From JAQUCI01 sp034932685 (GTDB lineage Bacteria > Bacillota_I > Bacilli_A > Erysipelotrichales > Erysipelotrichaceae), in NCBI GenBank assembly GCA_034932685.1, contig JAYFOM010000016.1:13390-77389 (forward strand): a DNA stretch of 64,000 bases, written 5' to 3'. This document shows, one piece after another, positions 7,727 to 15,470 of the stretch (its first letter is position 1; each line of letters starts with the position of its first letter). The translations under genes were made by a program, and so were the position numbers. The notes under the pieces were generated by a model, which had not been told where the DNA came from, ran no database searches, and worked only from the letters and a program-made list of their open reading frames with translations.

Positions 7727-8539
7727 ATGAAAAGTGTGGTTAATATTAAGAAAGATGGTAAATATATGTTGGCTGTTCTTTCTTTTGATCCACATAGAGC
7801 GTTTAATGAGTACAAGAAGAACATTTACGTAAAATGTGATTGTTTATCTGGTTCATTTCGTACGCGCATTAGAAGTATGAAAAATGGAAATCATGTTATC
7901 TTATTTAATAAAGAAGTAAGAGATAAACTTAAGATACCAGATGATGGACTACAGAATGTTGAGATAGACATCAACATTGATGAAATATCAAGTGTCGATC
8001 ACACTGAACAATTACCACCAATGGTCAAAGATGCACGCATAAGAAACATATTTGATCGCGTTAGCATTCGTCAGTTCACAGCCGATCCAATTGAAAAGCG
8101 TAAGTTGAATACTATTATTTATGCTGGTATGAGTGCTCCTTCAGCAGGTAATAAAAGACCATTTCATTTCATTATTCTTGATGATGATAAGAAAATCAGT
8201 AACATCGTTGCTCAAACTCCTTATATTAAGATCATCGCAGGAGCGAAACTCAATATTGTCGTTTGTGGTGATCAAATAATGCAACCAATAAATGAATATC
8301 TATTAGCAGATTGTGCAGCTGCTACTGAGAATATGTTGTTAGCGATCACAGGTCTTGACTTGGGTGGTGTTTGGTGTGGTATTAAAAAAGACTCAGATCT
8401 TCAAACTATAATCAGTCAAGAACTAGAATTACCAAATGATATTATACCCACCGCCATAATAGCTTGTGGTGTCGTAGATAAAAAAGTAACAACAAAACGA
8501 TTATTTGATCAAAACAAAGTTCATTACAATAAATGGTAA
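7727..8539 (+). CDS. DUF1905-like domain fused to a nitroreductase-family protein
   Basis: The 270-residue protein has two parts. Residues about 1-90 form a small beta-rich domain resembling DUF1905 (segments SFRTRIRSMKNGNHVILFNKEVR and LKIPDDGLQNVEIDI in order). Residues about 105-270 are a nitroreductase/FMN oxidoreductase domain, opening with RVSIRQFTADPIE and containing APSAGNKRPFHF, the flavin-phosphate binding region. Such enzymes use NAD(P)H and FMN to reduce nitro groups, quinones or flavins. The start has a good GAGGAG site. The role of the N-terminal domain in this fusion is not known to me. The gene is single and is followed by a strong terminator. Confidence 0.8.
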   Translation: MKSVVNIKKDGKYMLAVLSFDPHRAFNEYKKNIYVKCDCLSGSFRTRIRSMKNGNHVILFNKEVRDKLKIPDDGLQNVEIDINIDEISSVDHTEQLPPMVKDARIRNIFDRVSIRQFTADPIEKRKLNTIIYAGMSAPSAGNKRPFHFIILDDDKKISNIVAQTPYIKIIAGAKLNIVVCGDQIMQPINEYLLADCAAATENMLLAITGLDLGGVWCGIKKDSDLQTIISQELELPNDIIPTAIIACGVVDKKVTTKRLFDQNKVHYNKW

Positions 8540-8578
8540 ATATGTATTAGTGACTATAATTAAGCTTATTAATGATAG

Positions 8579-8614
8579 AAATGATCACATCATTAGATGA
8601 TTGATCATTTTTTT
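8579..8614 (+). terminator. Terminator after the nitroreductase gene
   Basis: AATGATCA pairs perfectly with TGATCATT, with an inner ATCAT/ATGAT stem, and runs into seven T. Confidence 0.85.
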
Positions 8615-8705
8615 AAGTGAAGTCTAGACTGAAAACCAAATATAAAGGTAATGAACAATATAAACACTGATAATAAGCTTAATTGGCTTAATCAAAAATG
8701 AACTA

Positions 8706-8714
8706 TGGTATACT
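8706..8714 (+). promoter_or_regulatory. Extended -10 promoter of the DUF1538-PII operon
   Basis: TGGTATACT fits the extended -10 pattern; a second TATAAT lies at 8717-8722. Either would place the transcript start so close to the ATG at 8732 that this ATG would lack a ribosome site. Confidence 0.4.
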
Positions 8715-8749
8715 TATATAATGTAGAATGAATGGAGGCAAACTTAATA

Positions 8750-10219
8750 TTGATTTATGAGAAACTAAAAGAATCATTATTTGCAGTATTACCAATCGTT
8801 ATTGTTGTATTGATCTTAAATTTTACTCTTGTAACGATTGATCATATTGAACTGACAAAGTTCATTGTTGGGGCTTTTTTCGTATTTATTGGTTTGGCTT
8901 TATTTCTTTTTGGTGTAGAACTTGGCATTGAGCCTATTGGTAAATTAATTGGTTCAATATTGACTAAGAAGAACAAATTCTGGTTTGTTATTATTGCCGG
9001 ATTAATTCTTGGTTTTATCATATCAATTGCAGAACCAGATTTACATATACTTGGTTTTCAGATTGAGTTTGTCACAGGTGGTACTTTATCACGATTATTA
9101 ATTGTGAGCGTTGTTTCAATTGGAATATCGTTCTTATTGGCTATTGGTTTATCGCGAATTTTATATAATATTTCACTAAAGTATATTTTGCTTGGGTGTT
9201 ATGTATTGATATTAGTGTTATCGTTTTTTGTTTCAGAAGAATTTATGGCAATAGCTTTTGATGCCTCAGGTGCTACAACAGGGGCACTTACTGTACCTTT
9301 TATTTTGGCATTAGCAATTGGTGTATCATCGATGAAAAAAGATAGTAAAGCTTCAGAAGCAGATAGTTTTGGTCTTGTCGCGGTTACATCAACAGGAGCT
9401 ATCATTGCCGTTTTATTATTAAGTATTATAATGAAAAATGAGCAGATTACGGCTATATCAATTATTGAACAACCGGAGAGCACAAATCTGATCGTTGCTT
9501 TCATTAAAATACTTCCTAAGATGATGTTTGAAATGTTAATGTCATTATTGCCTATTATAATTGTTTTTGGATTAATTCAGCTTTCAAAATATCGTGTTAA
9601 AGCAAAAAGACAAAACAGGATAATCAATGGTTTAATCTATAGTTTTATTGGTTTGACTTTATTTCTAACTGGTGTAAATGCTGGATTTATGAATATGGGT
9701 CGTTTAGTGGGATTTCAAGTGGGTAGTTCAAATCAAGTATGGTTGATAATCTTGATAGCGTTTATCATGGGACTTTTTACTGTTTTGGCTGAACCTGCAG
9801 TTCATGCATTAACTAATCAAATTGAAGAAATTACTAGTGGCTATGTTCATAAGAAAACAGTGCTTGGTGCTTTATCATTAGGTATTGGTATTGCTCTTGC
9901 TTTATCAGTAATTAGGATTATGACACCAGGTTTACAACTTTGGCATTACTTATTACCTGGATATATGATTTCTTTAGGTTTAACTTTTATTGTTGATGAT
10001 CTATTTGTTGGAATGGCATTTGATTCAGGAGGGGTTGCTTCAGGACCAATTACAGCTACCTTTGTTTTGGCTTTTACCCAAGGAGTGGCTAGTGCAGTTG
10101 ATGGTGCTGATGTTTTAATTGATGGCTTTGGTATTATAGCAATGGTTGCTATGACACCAATCATAACGATACAAATTTTGGGTTTGATCTATCACTTTAA
10201 ATCCAAGAAAGGAGTTTAA
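8750..10219 (+). CDS. DUF1538-family membrane transporter (two DUF1538 repeats)
   Basis: This is a roughly 490-residue integral membrane protein made of two homologous halves. Each half carries the paired motifs GVELGIEP/GVNAGFMN, ISIAEPDLH/TVLAEPAVH and AFDASGATTGALTVPF/AFDSGGVASGPITATF. This arrangement is that of DUF1538, a family of proposed permeases of unknown substrate. I prefer the TTG at 8750, because GGAGG (8734-8738) lies 11 bases before it, while the in-frame ATG at 8732 sits almost on the predicted transcript start. The next gene, a tandem PII-like protein, starts one base after the stop. DUF1538 genes are commonly next to PII-like genes, so the second protein probably gates or regulates the first. 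Confidence 0.85.
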   Translation: MIYEKLKESLFAVLPIVIVVLILNFTLVTIDHIELTKFIVGAFFVFIGLALFLFGVELGIEPIGKLIGSILTKKNKFWFVIIAGLILGFIISIAEPDLHILGFQIEFVTGGTLSRLLIVSVVSIGISFLLAIGLSRILYNISLKYILLGCYVLILVLSFFVSEEFMAIAFDASGATTGALTVPFILALAIGVSSMKKDSKASEADSFGLVAVTSTGAIIAVLLLSIIMKNEQITAISIIEQPESTNLIVAFIKILPKMMFEMLMSLLPIIIVFGLIQLSKYRVKAKRQNRIINGLIYSFIGLTLFLTGVNAGFMNMGRLVGFQVGSSNQVWLIILIAFIMGLFTVLAEPAVHALTNQIEEITSGYVHKKTVLGALSLGIGIALALSVIRIMTPGLQLWHYLLPGYMISLGLTFIVDDLFVGMAFDSGGVASGPITATFVLAFTQGVASAVDGADVLIDGFGIIAMVAMTPIITIQILGLIYHFKSKKGV

Positions 10220-10220
10220 T

Positions 10221-10877
10221 ATGATCAAGGACTTAAGTTATACAATGCTTTATGTGATTGTTGATTGTGGTCTCGCTTCTAAGATACTACATTTCGCAAG
10301 AGTTAATGGAGTAACGGGAGGTACTATCATCAAAGCTCATGGAACTGTTAATAACCGATTTTTAAGATCGCTTTCGCTTGATGATAATAAAAAGGAAATA
10401 TTGATCATGGTAATGCGTAAATCGATGGCATCAATCATCATGCCAAAGATCAATGAAAAGTTTAAATTACATAAGCCAAATCGTGGCATTGCTTATTGTA
10501 TTGATATTGAAGGAATCTGTGGTTCTAGGGGTTGCATTATAAATGAAGAAGAAAAAGAAAGGAATGATGATTATATGTATCAATCAATTATGGTTATCAT
10601 AGAGAAGGGTAAAGCAGAAGAAGTAGTAGAAGCTGCTGTAAAAGCTGGCGCAAAAGGTGCTACAATCATCAATGGTCGTGGCTCAGGTGTAAATGAAACA
10701 AGTAGAGTTTTTGCGATGGATATTGAACCAGAAAAAGAGCTTGTTTTGATCATATGTAAAAACACAATAGCTTTAAATATAATAGATCGTATCAAAGTTG
10801 ATTTCAAAATTGAAGAACCAGGAAATGGGTTAATCTTTGTTCAAAATGTTAGTCAAGTATTTGGTTTGATTGATTAA
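10221..10877 (+). CDS. Tandem PII-like regulatory protein (two PII-type domains)
   Basis: The 218-residue protein contains two ferredoxin-like PII-type domains. The first covers about residues 1-105 (with GVTGGTIIKAHGT and NRGIAYCIDIEGICG), the second about 120-218 (with KAGAKGATIINGRGSG and GNGLIFVQNVSQVFG). The GATII-GRGS type segment matches the region that precedes the T-loop in P-II proteins, but the uridylylated Tyr motif of GlnB (YRGAEY-like) is absent. It follows the DUF1538 permease by one base in an operon with AAGGAG before its ATG. By analogy with PII/AmtB it probably binds a nucleotide or ligand and controls the neighbouring transporter; that is inference. Confidence 0.82.
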   Translation: MIKDLSYTMLYVIVDCGLASKILHFARVNGVTGGTIIKAHGTVNNRFLRSLSLDDNKKEILIMVMRKSMASIIMPKINEKFKLHKPNRGIAYCIDIEGICGSRGCIINEEEKERNDDYMYQSIMVIIEKGKAEEVVEAAVKAGAKGATIINGRGSGVNETSRVFAMDIEPEKELVLIICKNTIALNIIDRIKVDFKIEEPGNGLIFVQNVSQVFGLID

Positions 10878-10905
10878 AGAATTGTAAACAATACATAAAA
10901 GCATA

Positions 10906-10914
10906 TGATATAAT
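10906..10914 (+). promoter_or_regulatory. Extended -10 promoter of the TetR gene
   Basis: TGATATAAT lies 25 bases before the start codon, with AGAGG between. The -35 region is weak. Confidence 0.5.
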
Positions 10915-10939
10915 TAATAATGAACAGAGGTTTATTTAT

Positions 10940-11629
10940 ATGGCACAAACATTAAAAGAGGATGTACGCAAACGGATAGAAAATGCGGCAATTAATCAAC
11001 TGTTGGTTAATGGTATGCATAAAACAAACATGCGTGATATCGCAAAAGAAGCACAAATAACACCAGGTAATCTATATCGTTATTATGAAAGTAAAGATCA
11101 ATTGATCATAAGCATTACAGCGGTATTGATAGAAGGTTTGAATGAGATCGTTCAAAAAGAGACGGGACAAAGTTTAAACTTAGATGGCGCTGTTTTACTA
11201 CTACCTGAAATACCTAATAATATGGATACGTTAACTTACATTGAAAAAATGCTTGTTGCCAAACTTCGTAATGCATTGATTGATATTGGTAAATTAGCCA
11301 TTAATTATCCAAAAAGAATGACTATCTTGCTTGATGATTCAATAGTAAGTCAAAAACTCTATGCTTGGGGAATGCAGATCATTTATGAATTTTATAATAC
11401 TTACTTCACAGTGATAGTTGATGATCAAAAACCAACTGATATAATGATAAGAGTTGTAACAATGTCATTTTGTGAAGGAGTTATGCAACTTTTAAAAGCG
11501 TTATTGATTGATAATAATATTGATGATTATATCGTAATGCTTGATCGTTTCTTGGTTATCCAGAAAAACGGTATTGCGGCTTTATTAAAACAAGAACTAG
11601 ATAATAATACTATCATTATCAAAAAGTAA
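10940..11629 (+). CDS. TetR/AcrR-family transcriptional regulator
   Basis: The 229-residue protein has the TetR DNA-binding domain at residues about 10-57: KRIENAAINQLL, then NMRDIAKEAQITPGNLYRYY, with the helix-turn-helix in the second half, and SKDQLI closing it. The C-terminal part is helical and variable, as expected for a ligand-binding and dimer domain. It is a single-gene unit bounded by its own promoter and a bidirectional terminator. Its target is not clear. The DUF1538-PII operon just upstream, on the same strand, is the nearest candidate besides itself. Confidence 0.9.
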   Translation: MAQTLKEDVRKRIENAAINQLLVNGMHKTNMRDIAKEAQITPGNLYRYYESKDQLIISITAVLIEGLNEIVQKETGQSLNLDGAVLLLPEIPNNMDTLTYIEKMLVAKLRNALIDIGKLAINYPKRMTILLDDSIVSQKLYAWGMQIIYEFYNTYFTVIVDDQKPTDIMIRVVTMSFCEGVMQLLKALLIDNNIDDYIVMLDRFLVIQKNGIAALLKQELDNNTIIIKK

Positions 11630-11654
11630 AATACTGAAGCTTGCTTCAGTATTT
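11629..11654. terminator. Bidirectional terminator between TetR and cyclophilin genes
   Basis: A 12-bp perfect stem, AAATACTGAAGC with GCTTCAGTATTT, closes a two-base loop between two convergent genes. T-runs or T-rich tails follow on both strands. Confidence 0.85.
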
Positions 11655-12123
11655 ATTCTTTATAGATACGTTTAATCATAACAGGAGTTAGCGGTTTATC
11701 CCCTGGACCGGTTTTCACATTTGCGATTTCATCAACTACTTCCATACCACTAACAACTTTGCCAAAACTTGCATATAAACCATCTAGATGAAATGCATCT
11801 TGATGGGTTATAAAGAACTGTGAAGAAGCAGAATCAAAACTAGCAGCTCTAGCCATGGAGATAACACCGCGTTGATGTTTAATTGGATTATTGTGATTGT
11901 TTGCGATAAACTCACCTTTGATCGTGGTTGAGCTACCACCAGTACCATTCCCTAAAGGACAACCACCTTGAATCATAAAGCCTTTAATAACACGATGAAA
12001 TGTTAGACCATTATAAAACCCTTCATCAACAAGCTTAAGAAAGTTACTCACGGTTACTGGCGCTACACTTGCATCAAGTTCAAGCTTGATTTTTTTATTT
12101 TCACTTATTTCAATTACTATCAT
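11653..12123 (-). CDS. Cyclophilin-type peptidyl-prolyl cis-trans isomerase
   Basis: The 156-residue protein is a single cyclophilin domain that speeds cis-trans isomerisation at proline in folding proteins. The signature FHRVIKGFMIQGG at about residues 43-55 carries the catalytic Arg and Phe/Met residues, and SSQFFITHQDAFHLDG and YASFGKVVSGMEVVD follow in the usual order. There is no signal peptide, so it is cytoplasmic. The start overlaps the stop of the upstream redox-type gene by four bases, so the two are translationally coupled. Confidence 0.95.
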   Translation of the reverse strand: MIVIEISENKKIKLELDASVAPVTVSNFLKLVDEGFYNGLTFHRVIKGFMIQGGCPLGNGTGGSSTTIKGEFIANNHNNPIKHQRGVISMARAASFDSASSQFFITHQDAFHLDGLYASFGKVVSGMEVVDEIANVKTGPGDKPLTPVMIKRIYKE

Positions 12124-12530
12124 TTTACTACCCTTTCTGTAATGTAAGTATTAATAATCTTAGCACAACTAGCAACTAAATCGTTACATGATCTTATCTC
12201 AGAGTTAGTCGCAAGCAAAGAGTGACAATCCATATAACCATTTTCATCTATGAACTTATCAGTGCAAAGCGCTACTTCACTTGCTGAGAAATCTTTTGTT
12301 AATCCCATTTGAGATAGATCACCAGCATTAATAGCACTGATAACAATACCCATTGCATTAACAGCCCCACAAATATGCTCTTTCTTACCAAATCCTCTGC
12401 CAAGACCATCACCAAGTTTATAGGCTGTTTCAGGATCTACATGTAGATATTCATGAAAAGCAACTAATATGGCTTGGGCACAATTACACTTTTGTTTATG
12501 CAAACTTCTAGCTTGTTCTATGTTATTCAT
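12120..12530 (-). CDS. C_GCAxxG_C_C-type putative redox-active protein
   Basis: The 136-residue protein matches the C_GCAxxG_C_C family, small proteins thought to bind a metal cluster or to be redox active. It has an early CNCAQAI motif (the family consensus is CxxGCAxxx; here Asn replaces Gly), LGRGFGKKEHICGAVNAMGIV near the middle, and late cysteines in VALCTDKF, GYMDCHSL, RSCNDL and ASCAKI. The many cysteines in such a short protein are the main evidence. It overlaps the cyclophilin gene by four bases (ATGA), so the two are made together. Function is not established for the family. Confidence 0.8.
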   Translation of the reverse strand: MNNIEQARSLHKQKCNCAQAILVAFHEYLHVDPETAYKLGDGLGRGFGKKEHICGAVNAMGIVISAINAGDLSQMGLTKDFSASEVALCTDKFIDENGYMDCHSLLATNSEIRSCNDLVASCAKIINTYITERVVK

Positions 12531-12597
12531 AATTACCTCTTCTTACTTTTTAATGATATAACATTTTTCTTTAAACAACAAAAAATATTTACTTAAG

Positions 12598-12606
12598 TGA
12601 TATAAT
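12598..12606 (+). promoter_or_regulatory. Extended -10 promoter of the SIS-domain gene
   Basis: TGATATAAT lies 24 bases before the start codon, with GAGGGG between. Confidence 0.55.
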
Positions 12607-12630
12607 AAAACTAGAAATGAGGGGATACAC

Positions 12631-13338
12631 ATGTATAATAATATGATTTTTTCCGTTACTAGAGATCTTGTTGATAAAATAAGTCAAACCCAAGAAGATA
12701 ACATCAAGAAAGCTGCTTCATTAATCGTAGATTCGATTAAAAGAGGTGGTATTATTCAGGCTTTCGGTTCTGGCCATTCAATTGCTGGAGCAATGGAACT
12801 TTATCATCGCTATGGTGGTTTAGCACCGGTTAAAAAACTTGCTGAGCCATCAGGTGGAACATATGAAAGAATGGAAGGTATTGGGTCGTTATTTCTAAAA
12901 GATACTGAAATATTACCTGAAGATGTAGTTTTTGTGGTATCTCATTCTGGTAAGAATGCTTTACCATGTGAAGTAGCATTAGTAGCTAAAGAAAGAGGAG
13001 CTAAGGTAATTGCTGTTACTTCTATCAAAGCAAGTAGTGAACTTCCAACTGGTCATTCATGTGGTTTGCATCTATATGAGATTGCAGATGTTGTATTAGA
13101 TACGCAAGTTGATCCAGGTGATGCTATGTCAAGTGTTGAAGGTTTAGATAGTAAGATCTGTGGCATGTCATCAATAGCTACAGGAATTATATTACAAGCA
13201 ACGGTTTATGAAGCAGTAGATATGATGGTAAAACAAGGGATAAAACCACCAATCAGATTTGTACAGTCAAAGGATACAAATCCTAATACCTTAATGGATA
13301 TCGAAAAAGCTTACAGCCATCGTTTATTTAGAAAATAG
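12631..13338 (+). CDS. SIS-domain phosphosugar isomerase/binding protein
   Basis: The 235-residue protein is a SIS domain of the UPF0309 (YhfI/Lin2794-like) type, which binds phosphosugars. AFGSGHSIAGAMELYHRYGG near residue 45 and VVSHSGKNALPCEVALVAKERGAKVIAVTS near residue 108 are the two ligand-binding loops (G-x-G-x-S and S-x-S/G type). Related genes often sit with amino-sugar pathways; here nagA and nagB lie 46 kb away in the same window. It has its own promoter and a shared bidirectional terminator. The exact substrate is not known. Confidence 0.88.
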   Translation: MYNNMIFSVTRDLVDKISQTQEDNIKKAASLIVDSIKRGGIIQAFGSGHSIAGAMELYHRYGGLAPVKKLAEPSGGTYERMEGIGSLFLKDTEILPEDVVFVVSHSGKNALPCEVALVAKERGAKVIAVTSIKASSELPTGHSCGLHLYEIADVVLDTQVDPGDAMSSVEGLDSKICGMSSIATGIILQATVYEAVDMMVKQGIKPPIRFVQSKDTNPNTLMDIEKAYSHRLFRK

Positions 13339-13341
13339 AAT

Positions 13342-13373
13342 AAAAGCAGATTCATAGCGAATCTGCTTTTTTA
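13342..13373. terminator. Bidirectional terminator between SIS and GT2 genes
   Basis: AAAAGCAGATTC pairs perfectly with GAATCTGCTTTT and runs into T on both strands; the two flanking genes are convergent. Confidence 0.88.
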
Positions 13374-14606
13374 TACTTTGATATCTTGCTGTTTTACCTT
13401 TAGTTTATTAATTGATTGAGTGTGTTTTATTTCATGCCATAGAGTTGTTTTCTTGAATAAGCATTGAAAGTTTATTAAGGTCCATGACATTACAAACAAC
13501 CAAAATGTCATTACTCCCTTTATCGCTTTTCTATTTAGTTTGTGCTCAGATATCAAGATGACTAACGCAAGGATAACAGTTGTGATATATGATGCAATAA
13601 TTGGAAATAGGTATAGCAAAACATTCGTCTCTTTATTTAAAAAGACTAGCAAGACAGTAAGTAATAATTGAACAATTGAAGCTAATTGAATGATAGGCGC
13701 AAACAATGATACAAAACCATCAACAAACTGAGCGAAATTACTATGATTGATACGCTGCAATAATTTCTTATGATAAAGCGATAACAACTGTAATGCACCG
13801 CTACTCCATCTTCTTCTTTGGGTCATTGATTGTTGTAGGGTCAATGGCTGTTCATCATAAGTTATCGCATTTGGTACCCATGCAATCTTTTCATCATTGA
13901 TCATACATAAAAGACAATATTCAGTATCTTCTGATAATGTGGTTGTACGCCAACCACTACTGCGCTTTAAAGTTGCGGTTGATACCATAAAACCAGTACC
14001 ATTAATATAAGCAGATAATCCAGCATTGAATTTAGCTTGGTTGATAAAACGATTCATTAATGAGAAATAGATATCGTAACAAGCTGTGATCCAACTATCA
14101 TATGGATTTTTAGCTGCGCGATAGCCCTGCGCAATTCTTATGCCACTTAAATAAGCACTATTCATTTCATTAAGGAAGTTTTTATCAACAATATTATCAG
14201 CATCGAAAACACAAAAAGCATCATAATCATATTGCAATGACATTAATTGATTAAATGTATGTCTTAATACTTCACCTTTTGAACTAACTGGATATTGACA
14301 ATCAAGAACTATGGCACCCGCAGCTTTAGCTTTTTCAGCGGTTTGATCACAACAATTGTTGGGCACAACATAGATATCATATAGATGCTTAGGATAATCA
14401 AGCTTTTTCAAACTCATTACAACATCAGTTATAACAGTTTCTTCATTTCGAGCCGCAATCACAATACCAAATTTAGTTTTTGCGTGATGAGCATCATAAG
14501 GGGTTCTTCTTTTTATTGAATAGAAAGCAAACACAATATAGTAAAAACTATATATCGTTAAGATAAATCCAAGTAAAGATAGTATAAATCGTAGTATGTC
14601 AATCAT
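13371..14606 (-). CDS. Processive-type family 2 glycosyltransferase, membrane-bound
   Basis: The 411-residue protein has an N-terminal hydrophobic helix (about 5-27), a cytosolic GT2 domain, and three or four C-terminal membrane helices. This is the layout of BcsA/PgaC/HasA-type synthases. The GT2 active-site motifs are in order: VIAARNEE near 50, FDADN (DxD) near 130, SEDTEYCL near 225 and the acceptor-site QRRRW near 263. The QxxRW motif indicates a processive enzyme that links many sugars and threads the chain through the membrane. The donor is not known, although UDP-GlcNAc is common in the group. The gene is alone on its strand and diverges from the two-component system at 14775. Confidence 0.88.
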   Translation of the reverse strand: MIDILRFILSLLGFILTIYSFYYIVFAFYSIKRRTPYDAHHAKTKFGIVIAARNEETVITDVVMSLKKLDYPKHLYDIYVVPNNCCDQTAEKAKAAGAIVLDCQYPVSSKGEVLRHTFNQLMSLQYDYDAFCVFDADNIVDKNFLNEMNSAYLSGIRIAQGYRAAKNPYDSWITACYDIYFSLMNRFINQAKFNAGLSAYINGTGFMVSTATLKRSSGWRTTTLSEDTEYCLLCMINDEKIAWVPNAITYDEQPLTLQQSMTQRRRWSSGALQLLSLYHKKLLQRINHSNFAQFVDGFVSLFAPIIQLASIVQLLLTVLLVFLNKETNVLLYLFPIIASYITTVILALVILISEHKLNRKAIKGVMTFWLFVMSWTLINFQCLFKKTTLWHEIKHTQSINKLKVKQQDIKV

Positions 14607-14774
14607 GTTAGACTCCTTATCTGTTTGTCACAATTCATCATAATGACTAATAATTAATACCATGCTAATATGTTATTAAGATTTTATTAACTTAAGTCCT
14701 TAAATAAATCTTAAAAGTTTAGCCACTGTGTTTTTAATAATTGTAATGATAAGATAAAAACGGAGGTTTAAAGT

Positions 14775-15470
14775 ATGTACAATATATTAGTTTGTGATGA
14801 TGATCGTGATATCGTAGCTGCTTTAAAAATATATCTATCGGCAGAAGGATATAAGATATATGAAGCATTTAATGGTGATGAGGCCTTATCAATAATAAAA
14901 AACAACGACATTCAACTAATCTTGTTAGATATCATGATGCCAGTGCTTGATGGTATTAAAACAACAAGTATTATTCGTGAAACATATAATATACCGATAA
15001 TCCTGTTAACCGCGAAAAGTGAAGATAGCGACAAAGTATTGGGGTTAAATATTGGTGCAGACGATTATATAAGTAAACCGTTTAATCCTATTGAAGTAAT
15101 AGCTAGAGTGAAATCGCAACTAAGAAGATATACTAATCTTGGTGGTCAAATAAAAACAGCGAATAAACTGGTTATCGGTGGTATTGAGCTTGATGATGAA
15201 ACTAAAACAGTAACTGTCGATGGTGTGGTTGTCGCATTAACCCCTTTGGAATATAACATCCTACATTTATTGATGAAAAGTCCTGGTAGGGTATATTCAG
15301 GCACTCAAATATATGAACAAATTTGGAATGATCCAGCATTTGGTTCAAATGCGACAGTTGCGGTTCATATACGCCATTTACGCGAAAAAATTGAAATTGA
15401 TCCAGCTAATCCACGTTATCTAAAAGTAGTATGGGGTTTGGGTTATAAATTTGAAAAGAGTGAGATTTAA
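14775..15470 (+). CDS. OmpR/PhoB-family response regulator
   Basis: The 231-residue protein has an N-terminal receiver domain with the acidic pocket DDD at 8-10, the phospho-acceptor Asp 52 in LLDIMMP, Thr in LLTAKS and Lys 101 in SKPF. A C-terminal winged-helix domain (about 130-231) contains LTPLEYNILHLLMKSPGRVYS and VAVHIRHLREKIE. It starts with GGAGG in place and overlaps the sensor kinase by one base, so the two form a two-component pair. The group resembles VanR-type regulators. Targets cannot be seen; the divergent GT2 gene shares the 168-base region upstream and is the obvious first candidate. Confidence 0.94.
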   Translation: MYNILVCDDDRDIVAALKIYLSAEGYKIYEAFNGDEALSIIKNNDIQLILLDIMMPVLDGIKTTSIIRETYNIPIILLTAKSEDSDKVLGLNIGADDYISKPFNPIEVIARVKSQLRRYTNLGGQIKTANKLVIGGIELDDETKTVTVDGVVVALTPLEYNILHLLMKSPGRVYSGTQIYEQIWNDPAFGSNATVAVHIRHLREKIEIDPANPRYLKVVWGLGYKFEKSEI

